From Croceivirga sp. (GTDB lineage Bacteria > Bacteroidota > Bacteroidia > Flavobacteriales > Flavobacteriaceae), in assembly GCA_028284665.1 (NCBI GenBank), contig JANQRG010000051.1:1-38817 (forward strand): a stretch of DNA of 38,817 bases, given 5' to 3'. Below, one piece after another: positions 1-7,371 of this stretch. The notes under the pieces are model-generated. The model worked only from the letters and a program-made list of their open reading frames with translations, was not told where the DNA came from and did no database searches. Made by a program: the position numbers and the translations under genes. Position 1 is the first letter of the stretch, and every line of letters begins with the position of its first letter.

Positions 1-1
1 G

Positions 2-979
2 ATGATTGAAGGCTTTATTGATGGTTTGATGACCAAACGACCGGCTCTTTTTAATCTCTATACTACCTGCCAACCGGAACATGGTGTAGGAGATGATCTG
101 GGGGCACATCAGGCCAAACTTGCGGTAGAATCGAGAGCGTACCCCATATTTAAGTACAATCCGGATCATGGAATTAAAGCCAGGGAGGCTTTTGACCTGT
201 CGGGTAATCCGGCCATGGACGAGGTATGGCCCAACTACGGCTTGAAGTATCTGGAGTACGGACAGGAACGTACTATGGAATTGCCCATGACTTTTGCCGA
301 CTTCGCCCTGACCGAAGCTCGATTTAGAAAGCACTTCAGAAAAGTTCCCCGTAATGCCTGGAATGAAAATATGATGCTGTTGGCGGACTTTTTGAAATTG
401 GAAGAAAGCGAGCGTGAAGGTAAATTCCCGTATATCTGGGCGGTGGATAGGAATCAAAAGCTCAATCGGGTTTTGGTAGCCAAACCAATTGTGGAGTCTT
501 GTGAAGAACGACGCGACTTCTGGTTGATGTTACGCGACCTTGCCGGAGTAGAAATAGAACAACCGCAGGAGGAGAATCTGGAGGAGAGAATACGAAGCGA
601 GGTAGTAGGAAATATTGCGCAGGGGCTTATGCAACTTGCCGGAGGTAATGGAGACCCTATTGTACAAATGGCCATGGGCCAACCTGCGACAACCGATGTA
701 ATGGAGGAAGAAAAGCCGTCAACCGGTGACTATTTGGCCCCCTGGTTGGAAACGGATGAATGCACCTCATGTGACGAGTGTATAAAACTCAACCCTAATA
801 TTTTTGCTTACAACGAAGACAACAAGGCCTACATCAAAAATGCAAAGGCCGGACCTTATGAAGACCTGGTTAAAGCGGCAGAAAAATGCACCGCCGGAGT
901 AATTCACCCCGGATTACCGGCTGAACGATCTGCCAAGGACATTGAAAAATGGATTAACCGAGGTGAAAAGTATAATTAA
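2..979 (+). CDS. 2-oxoacid (probably pyruvate):ferredoxin oxidoreductase, C-terminal part
   Basis: This is the 3' part of a gene that begins before the window; the frame is open from base 2. The family oxidatively decarboxylates pyruvate or another 2-oxoacid to the acyl-CoA and reduces ferredoxin in the cytoplasm. The first ~80 residues match the end of the TPP-binding domain, with the signatures TTCQPEHGVGDD and KLAVESRAYP. About residues 250-310 form an extra single-cluster ferredoxin-like domain with CTSCDEC and a later CTAGVIHP, separated from the catalytic part by a Gln/Glu-rich stretch. The gene ends 15 bp before rnfC, so reduced ferredoxin would be made next to its RNF consumer. Pyruvate as substrate is inferred from similarity only, because the substrate-binding domains are outside the window. 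Confidence 0.82.
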   Translation: MIEGFIDGLMTKRPALFNLYTTCQPEHGVGDDLGAHQAKLAVESRAYPIFKYNPDHGIKAREAFDLSGNPAMDEVWPNYGLKYLEYGQERTMELPMTFADFALTEARFRKHFRKVPRNAWNENMMLLADFLKLEESEREGKFPYIWAVDRNQKLNRVLVAKPIVESCEERRDFWLMLRDLAGVEIEQPQEENLEERIRSEVVGNIAQGLMQLAGGNGDPIVQMAMGQPATTDVMEEEKPSTGDYLAPWLETDECTSCDECIKLNPNIFAYNEDNKAYIKNAKAGPYEDLVKAAEKCTAGVIHPGLPAERSAKDIEKWINRGEKYN

Positions 980-994
980 TGTACACAAAGCATA

Positions 995-2353
995 ATGGCG
1001 CTTTTCAATTTTCATAAGAATACGTTTAAACACGGCATTCACCCTCCGGAGAGCAAGGAAGAAACTAATGGTCTTCCCATCAGGCAGTTTCCCTTTGCTC
1101 CGGTCATTATCTTGCCTATGGCACAACATATTGGAGCGCCTTCGGAAATTGTGGTTCGGGAAGGGCAGGAGGTGCAAAGAGGGGAACTATTGGCCAAAGC
1201 CGGCGGTTATGTTTCCGTACCTATGCACGCCCCGGTTTCCGGTATTATTCGAAAAATTGGAAATGTCCCGACCATCTCAGGAAAAATGTCTCCCGGCATT
1301 TATCTCGAGGCATTTCCCGCTTCTACCCAGGAGGTGCTCGAAGGAAAACCGATAGATCCCAATACGGCCACCCCCGAAGAGATCCTTCAGGGAATTCAGG
1401 ATGCCGGAATTGTGGGGTTAGGTGGAGCCGCATTTCCAACCCATGTAAAGTTGAAAATACCGGAAGGGAAAAAATGTGACACCTTGATTCTCAACGGCAT
1501 TGAATGTGAACCCTATCTGACCACGGACCACCGTGTGATGTTGGAACAGGAACGTGATATTTTTACCGGGATTACCTATCTGTTGAAAGCTACCGGTGCT
1601 AAAAATGCGATCATCGGTATTGAAGCCAACAAACAAGATGCCGCTGATCATCTAACAAAGCATATCCCGAAAGATCTGCCGGTTTCCGTAAAAGTGCTTC
1701 CGGTTAAATATCCACAGGGCGCCGAGAAAATGCTGATCACCGCCCTCATTGATAAGGAAGTGCCCTCAAAAAGCTTCCCTATAGAAGTGGGTGTAGTTGT
1801 AGTGAATATTGCCACTGCTGCAGAGATTGGCCGATTACTCCCTCATGGCCGAGGTATCCAGGAACGGGTCATCACCATTACGGGGCCCGGAGTTAAAAAG
1901 AAAGGAAATTACCTTGTCCCCGTGGGTACACCATTGCGTTTTGTGCTCGAACAAGTAGGTGTGGACGAAGAAATTAGCGAAGTGTACATGGGTGGCCCTA
2001 TGATGGGTGTGGCGGTGTCAAACCTTGATATATCCATTGTAAAAGGCACCTCCGGCATTTTGGTGTTTACCCGGAAAGATGTGAATCGATCGTCCAAAAT
2101 ATATCCATGTATCAAATGTGGCGCCTGTGTAGATGCCTGCCCTATTCTATTGAATCCGTCAAAACTAGGGATCCTGGCAAAATTTGAAGCCTACGATGAA
2201 ATGGCTTCGGATTTTAACCTGATGGACTGTTTTGAATGCGGATCCTGCACTTATGTATGCCCTTCACATATTCCGTTGGTTCAGTATTTCCGCCTGGCAA
2301 AACGAGTAGTTCGAAAGCGGGAAGCCCAAAAAAAAGAGGAGGTGCATGCTTAA
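995..2353 (+). CDS. rnfC: RNF complex subunit RnfC
   Basis: RnfC is the peripheral subunit of the ferredoxin:NAD+ oxidoreductase that carries the NAD(H)/FMN site and passes electrons between NADH and RnfB. The 452-residue protein has the glycine-rich nucleotide-binding motif GLGGAAFPTHVK at about residues 140-150. It has two ferredoxin motifs, C372-x2-C375-x2-C378-x3-C382P and C412-x2-C415-x2-C418-x3-C422P, for two [4Fe-4S] clusters. It lacks the long repetitive C-terminal tail of the enterobacterial homologues and has the compact length of anaerobe RnfC. The ATG at 995 is the first in frame after the upstream stop. The 3' end overlaps rnfD by 8 bp, so translational coupling is likely. Confidence 0.95.
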   Translation: MALFNFHKNTFKHGIHPPESKEETNGLPIRQFPFAPVIILPMAQHIGAPSEIVVREGQEVQRGELLAKAGGYVSVPMHAPVSGIIRKIGNVPTISGKMSPGIYLEAFPASTQEVLEGKPIDPNTATPEEILQGIQDAGIVGLGGAAFPTHVKLKIPEGKKCDTLILNGIECEPYLTTDHRVMLEQERDIFTGITYLLKATGAKNAIIGIEANKQDAADHLTKHIPKDLPVSVKVLPVKYPQGAEKMLITALIDKEVPSKSFPIEVGVVVVNIATAAEIGRLLPHGRGIQERVITITGPGVKKKGNYLVPVGTPLRFVLEQVGVDEEISEVYMGGPMMGVAVSNLDISIVKGTSGILVFTRKDVNRSSKIYPCIKCGACVDACPILLNPSKLGILAKFEAYDEMASDFNLMDCFECGSCTYVCPSHIPLVQYFRLAKRVVRKREAQKKEEVHA

Positions 2354-3365
2354 AAAGACTTTGGATATCAGCTCGTCGCCACACATCTATAAAGGGCGAA
2401 GTACCGATGACATTATGAAAAATGTGGTTTGGGCACTTTTACCTGTGGCATTTTTTTCTATCTACTCCTTTGGGTTGAATGCACTATTGGTCATACTCAC
2501 CGCTACGCTTGCCGCAGTGATGACCGAGCACTTCCTGTGTAAACTTTCCAAAAAAGAAAGCACAGTAAATGACTATTCGGCTGTAATCACCGGTGTACTA
2601 TTGGGCCTTACCTTACCCCCAAGTTTTCCCTTGTGGATGGCTTTTGTTGGCGGGGTTATAAGTATTGCCCTCGGTAAGTATATTTTTGGCGGACTGGGGT
2701 ACAATGTCTTCAACCCGGCGCTTGTGGCCCGGGCTGTTTTACAGGCGGCATTCCCTGTAGCAATTACCACCTGGCATCCCGCTTTTCTACCGGATCGATT
2801 TTCTACAATTTCCGGGTCGATCTTTACGGGGCCGTTTATGCAACCGCAATTTGATGCTATTTCCGGGGCAACCCCGCTCTCAGCGTTTAAATTTGATGGC
2901 GTTAGCGCGTCGACGGCAGAGCTGGCTTTCGGCCAAATCAGTGGCTCGACCGGCGAAACCTGCGCGGTCATCATTGCTTTAGGAGGGTTGTATTTGATTG
3001 CGCGAAACATGATGAGCTGGAGAATTCCGGTCGCGGTGCTATTGAGCGCGTTTGTTTTAAGTGGAACGCTTTATCTGATCAATAGCGAGTTATATCCTTC
3101 TCCATTTTTTATGTTGTTTTCCGGAGGGTTGATGCTAGGGGCGGTATTCATGGCTACAGATATGGTCTCCTCACCTATTACACCTATCGGTTTGTGGATA
3201 TACGGAGGCATTATTGGTATTTTGACCATTGTAATTCGTATTTGGAGTGGTCTGCCGGAAGGGGTTATGTATTCCATTTTGTTGGCCAATGCCATTTCGC
3301 CCCATATTGATATCCTGGTGAAGCATCGCGTGTATGGCACAAATAAAAAAATGAAAACTACATGA
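2346..3365 (+). CDS. rnfD: RNF complex subunit RnfD
   Basis: RnfD is an integral membrane subunit of RNF, homologous to NqrB, that carries a covalently bound FMN. The 339-residue sequence has many hydrophobic helices and the conserved segment GLGYNVFNPALVARA at about residues 116-130. The flavinylation motif D170-A-I-S-G-A-T176 ends in the threonine expected to receive FMN through a phosphoester bond. The start overlaps rnfC by 8 bp and the end overlaps rnfG by 4 bp (ATGA), placing it firmly in the operon. The flavin transferase ApbE needed for the modification is not in this window. Confidence 0.95.
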   Translation: MLKKTLDISSSPHIYKGRSTDDIMKNVVWALLPVAFFSIYSFGLNALLVILTATLAAVMTEHFLCKLSKKESTVNDYSAVITGVLLGLTLPPSFPLWMAFVGGVISIALGKYIFGGLGYNVFNPALVARAVLQAAFPVAITTWHPAFLPDRFSTISGSIFTGPFMQPQFDAISGATPLSAFKFDGVSASTAELAFGQISGSTGETCAVIIALGGLYLIARNMMSWRIPVAVLLSAFVLSGTLYLINSELYPSPFFMLFSGGLMLGAVFMATDMVSSPITPIGLWIYGGIIGILTIVIRIWSGLPEGVMYSILLANAISPHIDILVKHRVYGTNKKMKTT

Positions 3366-4072
3366 GCAAAGCCGCTACCATAGCAATGCAAAAACCTTCC
3401 AGTAGTATGAAGATGCTTCGGGCTATGCTGGTTATTGGTATCATCAGCGCCCTGCTTATTGTATTGGCTTTTGAATTGACCTTGCCCCGTGTACAGCGGT
3501 TAAAGGCTGAAGCTTTGGAGAAGGCCATTTTTACGGTGCTGCCAGGGACCGTTCGTACGCAGGCATTCGGAATAAACGCCGATGGAGCGTTGATTGAAAT
3601 AGAAAACGACGACACCCCTGAATTAACCTGTTATGCAGGCTATGATAAAAACGAAAAGCTTGTGGGGTATGCGGTGGAAGCTGCAGGTCAGGGATATGCG
3701 GACATTATCAGAATACTATATGGTTACGACCCTAATGCACAAGTACTGATTGGATTTCAGGTGCTGGAAAGCAAAGAAACTCCGGGACTCGGGGATAAAA
3801 TTGAAAAGGAGCAGCGATTTCTCGACAATTTTATAGCACTGGATGTAAGCTTGGGCGATGATGGAAAAATCAGGAACAAGGTAATTACGGTAAAGCAAGG
3901 GGAAAAACAGCACCCCTGGGAGATCGATGGAATTACAGGGGCTACGATCACCTCCAGGGCCATCGGGAACATTATAGGGACAAGTACAACGGAAGTAGTT
4001 CCTATGCTGTTCGAAAATTACAAGAAGGCGGATAGTACCCCGAACCAAAAAACACTGGAAAACAATGAGTAA
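3362..4072 (+). CDS. rnfG: RNF complex subunit RnfG
   Basis: RnfG is the NqrC homologue: one N-terminal membrane helix (about residues 20-38 here) and an extracytoplasmic FMN-binding domain. The motif D189-G-I-T-G-A-T195 fits the ApbE flavinylation consensus, so T195 is the expected FMN attachment residue. The segment TPGLGDKI at about residues 140-147 is also typical of the family. The 236-residue length is normal or slightly long, because the N terminus carries about 15 extra residues before the helix. The gene overlaps rnfD by 4 bp and rnfE by 8 bp. Confidence 0.94.
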   Translation: MSKAATIAMQKPSSSMKMLRAMLVIGIISALLIVLAFELTLPRVQRLKAEALEKAIFTVLPGTVRTQAFGINADGALIEIENDDTPELTCYAGYDKNEKLVGYAVEAAGQGYADIIRILYGYDPNAQVLIGFQVLESKETPGLGDKIEKEQRFLDNFIALDVSLGDDGKIRNKVITVKQGEKQHPWEIDGITGATITSRAIGNIIGTSTTEVVPMLFENYKKADSTPNQKTLENNE

Positions 4073-4697
4073 GGAGAATTCCGGATCCGGACAGAAGGCG
4101 GTCACCACGGATGAATTTATCAAAGGACTGTGGCGGGACAATCCTGTGTTTGTACAGGTATTGGGGATGTGCCCGGTTCTGGCGGTCTCAAATACGGCAG
4201 AAAATGCCCTTGCTATGGGTTTGGCCACGGCTTTCGTCCTCTTAATGTCCAATATCCTGGTATCCCTACTTCGCAATTTTGTTCCCAAACAGGTACGGAT
4301 CGCCTCCTATATCCTTATCATTGCCACCTTTGTTACCGTAACGGATTATGCCATCCAGGCCATCAGTGTTGAACTGTACAAAAGTTTGGGGGCGTTCATT
4401 TCGCTCATTGTGGTAAACTGCTTGATCTTAAGTCGCGCAGAAGCTTTCGCATCCAAAAATACCCTCTGGAAATCGATCCTGGATGCTCTGGGGATGGGAG
4501 TAGGATTTACATTCGCCCTTTTTTGCTTAGGGGCGGTACGAGAAATACTGGGAAATGGCTCAATTTTCAATCTGCCCATTTTTCCCGAAGGTTTTCAAAA
4601 TTGGATAGTCATGATATTGCCGGCCGGCGGTTTTTTCACCCTCGCCGCCTGGTTGCTTATCATTAATGTAATACAAACACGAAAAGTAAAAACATGA
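4065..4697 (+). CDS. rnfE: RNF complex subunit RnfE
   Basis: RnfE is a six-helix membrane subunit homologous to NqrD. It pairs with RnfA to hold an intramembrane [2Fe-2S] cluster on the ion-translocation route. The two conserved cysteines are visible as C36 in LGMCPVLAVSN and C119 in VVNCLILSRAEAF. The 210-residue length is normal. It begins within the last codons of rnfG and overlaps rnfA by 4 bp (ATGA). Confidence 0.95.
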   Translation: MSKENSGSGQKAVTTDEFIKGLWRDNPVFVQVLGMCPVLAVSNTAENALAMGLATAFVLLMSNILVSLLRNFVPKQVRIASYILIIATFVTVTDYAIQAISVELYKSLGAFISLIVVNCLILSRAEAFASKNTLWKSILDALGMGVGFTFALFCLGAVREILGNGSIFNLPIFPEGFQNWIVMILPAGGFFTLAAWLLIINVIQTRKVKT

Positions 4698-5275
4698 ATA
4701 CGGAGTCTCTAGGAGCTATTTTTCTCAATGCCTGCCTGGTCAACAACTTTGTTTTGGCTTACTTTCTGGGTATTTGCCCTTTTTTGGGGGTGTCAGGAAA
4801 AGTAGAAACCGCCTCAAAGATGGGGGGTGCCGTGATGTTTGTAATGTTGATCAGTTCTATGTGCGCTTATGGGATCCATGCTGGATTGGTGGCCATCAAT
4901 GCCCCCTACCTTCAACTGATCAGTTACATTGTGGTGATTGCCTCAACGGTACAACTGGTGGAAATGTTCATCAAGAAAATGAGTCCGGCATTATTTCGGT
5001 CTTTGGGGATCTTTCTACCGCTGATCACAACGAATTGCGCCATACTGGGTGTGGCATTATTTCAGACGAATAAAGGATATGGATTTTTAGAAAGCGTGAT
5101 CTATGCCCTGGGGGCCGGTGTCGGTTTTACAATAGCCCTGCTTTTGATCGCTGGGCTAAGAGAACAATTAAATTTTGCAGAAGTACCCGGAATTTCCAAA
5201 GGAACGGCATTGACCTTGTTTATTGCAGGGATTTTGTCCCTTTGTTTCATGGGTTTTGCGGGCCTGGGTGCCTAA
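4694..5275 (+). CDS. rnfA: RNF complex subunit RnfA
   Basis: RnfA is the NqrE-homologous six-helix subunit that forms a pseudo-symmetric pair with RnfE around the intramembrane [2Fe-2S] cluster. C28 in LGICPFLGVSG and C115 in TTNCAILGVAL are the expected cluster ligands. The 193-residue length matches the family. The gene is coupled to rnfE by an ATGA overlap and is followed after 13 bp by a small Cys-rich membrane protein. Confidence 0.95.
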   Translation: MNTESLGAIFLNACLVNNFVLAYFLGICPFLGVSGKVETASKMGGAVMFVMLISSMCAYGIHAGLVAINAPYLQLISYIVVIASTVQLVEMFIKKMSPALFRSLGIFLPLITTNCAILGVALFQTNKGYGFLESVIYALGAGVGFTIALLLIAGLREQLNFAEVPGISKGTALTLFIAGILSLCFMGFAGLGA

Positions 5276-5288
5276 TACAAAAAAAGAT

Positions 5289-5483
5289 ATGTTGCAATCG
5301 CTTATCATCGGAATTGGTTTGACTGTAGGGCTGGTACTACTGTGGACAGTAGTACAGGCGTTGTGGAAAAACGTGTTTCGGGAGGAATATGTAGAGGAGG
5401 ATGTACTGGCCGGGCGAAGAAGCTGCTCAAATTGTGGTTGTACGACCTTTTGTGAGCGAAAAAAAGAAAATAATGTAAGATGA
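5289..5483 (+). CDS. small Cys-rich membrane protein, NqrM-like candidate RNF maturation factor
   Basis: This 64-residue protein starts at the ATG at 5289, 13 bp after rnfA. It has one N-terminal membrane helix (about residues 5-27), a charged linker, and a tail with C46-x2-C49-x-C51-x3-C55 followed by ERKK. The pattern of one helix, then a lone Cys, then CxC-x3-C and a basic run resembles NqrM (DUF539). NqrM is needed in Vibrio Na+-NQR to build the iron centre between NqrD and NqrE, the homologues of RnfE and RnfA. Placement directly behind rnfE-rnfA fits the same job here. An alternative is a FeoB-associated Cys-rich membrane protein, a family of similar size. The gene is well supported; the role is inference. 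Confidence 0.72.
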   Translation: MLQSLIIGIGLTVGLVLLWTVVQALWKNVFREEYVEEDVLAGRRSCSNCGCTTFCERKKENNVR

Positions 5484-5547
5484 AAAACCAGGCATGCAGA
5501 TAATGTAATGCGTAAATATTGATTATAAAGTACTTAAAATAAGAACC

Positions 5548-6405
5548 ATGGCACATTTATCAGATTTTGATATTGAAAAACGGTATACGGCGGTCGTTAA
5601 AAATACATCGCGGCTTACGCCACCGGACACCGAAGAGGTACGTGAGATCGTGCTTCAAGTAAAAGATCCGGAGTTTAAATGCGAGGTGGATCAAAGCTTC
5701 GGCGTATTGACGAAGGCCACAGGTGATTTTGGAAACACCCTCCACCACAGGCTCTACAGCGTAGCCGATCTACCAAAACGTATCAAAGGGAACCCACAGC
5801 TTACCTTATTGGTGAAACGCTGCTTTTATGTTGATGATTTCAGTGGGGAAAAATATCCGGGCATCGCTTCAAACTATTTATGCGATCGGAAAAAAGGCGA
5901 TGAGATCACGCTTACCGGACCCTTTAAGCTGCCCTTTACCGTTCCGGAGGACAAGACGGCCAATCTAATACTCATTGGCATGGGTACAGGTATTGCCCCC
6001 TTCCGGGCGTTTATCAAACATATTTATAAAAACGTCAAAGATTGGGAAGGGAAGATCCGTTTGTTTTATGGTGCCCGAAGTGGTTTGGAATTATTGTACC
6101 TGAATGACAAAGATGGCGATCTTACCAACTACTATGACGAAGCCACCTTTGAAGCTTTTCACGCGCTGAGCCCCAGACCGCATTGGGCCGATCCTATTGC
6201 ACTGGATAAGGCACTGGAAGAGCAAACCACTGAGCTAATCGAGTTGCTGGGGAGTGCGAATACCTATGTCTATGTTGCCGGGTATGAAACCATCCACAAC
6301 AAACTCAACAAAGCGTTCTCCAATATCTTAGGGTCAGAAGAAAAATGGCGGCTTCGCAAAGCAGAATTGATCGCCGGAAGAAAATGGGCTGAGATCATTT
6401 ATTAG
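5548..6405 (+). CDS. plant-type ferredoxin-NADP+ reductase-like flavoprotein
   Basis: Members of this family carry FAD and move electrons between ferredoxin and NADP(H). In the 285-residue protein I see the FAD motif RLYS at 68-71, the plant/cyanobacterial-type segment GIASNYLCDRKKGDE at 105-119, the nucleotide-binding motif GMGTGIAPFRAF at 144-155, and RLFYGARSGLELLY at 171-184. The protein ends in tyrosine (AEIIY), as in plant-type FNR where the terminal aromatic ring stacks on the flavin. It has no signal peptide, so it should be cytoplasmic. It sits between rnfA and rnfB, 64 bp after the small Cys-rich gene, which suggests a second outlet for reduced ferredoxin beside RNF. NADP+ specificity is not proven by the motifs alone. 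Confidence 0.85.
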   Translation: MAHLSDFDIEKRYTAVVKNTSRLTPPDTEEVREIVLQVKDPEFKCEVDQSFGVLTKATGDFGNTLHHRLYSVADLPKRIKGNPQLTLLVKRCFYVDDFSGEKYPGIASNYLCDRKKGDEITLTGPFKLPFTVPEDKTANLILIGMGTGIAPFRAFIKHIYKNVKDWEGKIRLFYGARSGLELLYLNDKDGDLTNYYDEATFEAFHALSPRPHWADPIALDKALEEQTTELIELLGSANTYVYVAGYETIHNKLNKAFSNILGSEEKWRLRKAELIAGRKWAEIIY

Positions 6406-6461
6406 TCCACATTGAAAAATAAAAGCACAACGAATGCCTACAACTAAATTCGCAAAATAAG

Positions 6462-7328
6462 ATGTCTATCCTTGTCGCCATAGCCGCTTTGGGAGGGTTA
6501 ACCTTACTACTTGCCGTAATGCTCATTGTTGCGAACCGGAAGCTCTATGTCTATGAAGATCCGCGAATAGATACGGTAGAAGACATGTTGCCCCATGCCA
6601 ATTGCGGGGCTTGCGGATATCCCGGTTGCCGGCCCTTTGCCGAGGCCCTGGTCCAGCAAAAAGCCTTACCCGGAAAGTGTACCGTGAGTACAGATGAAGG
6701 TCGGCAGTCCATAGCTGAATTTCTGGGCGTTGCCCTGGGCGCTGAAGAAAAACAAGTCGCTCGTCTCGCTTGTGCCGGCGGGACAAATGTGGCGATCAAT
6801 CGTGCACAGTATGTAGGGATTCAAAGTTGCCAGGCAGCTGCGCTAATATCTGGCGGAGGTAAAGGCTGCTTTTGGGGATGTCTTGGCCATGGGGATTGTG
6901 AAGTGGTCTGTGATTTTGATGCAATTACCATGAACGAACATGGCTTACCCGTAGTAGATGTAGAAAAATGCACGGCCTGTGGGGATTGTGTAGAAGCCTG
7001 TCCTAAAGATCTGTTTTCGTTACACCCCATAAGTCACCGGTTGTGGGTAGCTTGTAAAAATCTGGAACATGGCGATGCCATTCTTGAAGATTGCCAGGTA
7101 GCCTGCACGGCCTGCGGTAAATGTGCCATGGACGCCCCGGGTGAGCTAATCACCATAAAAAATAATTTACCTGTAATCAATTACGTTGAAAATCATACTA
7201 CGCAGGTGCCCATTCAGCGATGCCCTACCGGGGCCATCGTTTGGTTGGATGATAGTGGTGTGGCCATTAAAGGGAAAGAAAGCAAAAAGATCATTCGTAA
7301 GGGTGATCGTTCCATGGGGAGTTCATAG
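6462..7328 (+). CDS. rnfB: RNF complex subunit RnfB
   Basis: RnfB accepts electrons from ferredoxin and hands them to the rest of RNF. The 288-residue protein has an N-terminal membrane helix (about 2-24) and then the cluster domain with C48-x2-C51-x4-C56 and C73. Further Cys sets follow: C136/C140/C146/C150, C170-x2-C173-x2-C176-x3-C180P, C211/C215/C218/C221 and C254P, for several [4Fe-4S] clusters. It is separated from rnfA by two other genes. Its last codons (GDRSMGSS then stop) and the following bases recur at 19197-19245. No hairpin terminator follows it before the convergent regulator gene 43 bp away. Confidence 0.95.
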   Translation: MSILVAIAALGGLTLLLAVMLIVANRKLYVYEDPRIDTVEDMLPHANCGACGYPGCRPFAEALVQQKALPGKCTVSTDEGRQSIAEFLGVALGAEEKQVARLACAGGTNVAINRAQYVGIQSCQAAALISGGGKGCFWGCLGHGDCEVVCDFDAITMNEHGLPVVDVEKCTACGDCVEACPKDLFSLHPISHRLWVACKNLEHGDAILEDCQVACTACGKCAMDAPGELITIKNNLPVINYVENHTTQVPIQRCPTGAIVWLDDSGVAIKGKESKKIIRKGDRSMGSS

Positions 7329-7337
7329 TGTATGGTA
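7289..7337 (+). repeat. degenerate direct repeat, copy 1 (3' end of rnfB)
   Basis: These 49 bp cover the last codons of rnfB, its TAG stop and the next 9 bases. They match 19197-19245 at 45 of 49 positions by eye, and the 37-bp core 7301-7337 has a single mismatch. Weaker similarity continues a few bases further (ACGCCAGGCA here, CCGCCATAGGCA in copy 2). The two copies bracket the whole polysaccharide locus, so this is read as one edge of an inserted segment. Confidence 0.85.
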
Positions 7338-7371
7338 TTGACGCCAGGCAATATGAAAACCAAAAACAACG

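Noticed and set aside
3716-4288. 190-residue - strand frame opposite rnfG and rnfE
   Set aside because: It lies antisense to two clear RNF genes, has no family signature, and spans the junction of coupled genes.
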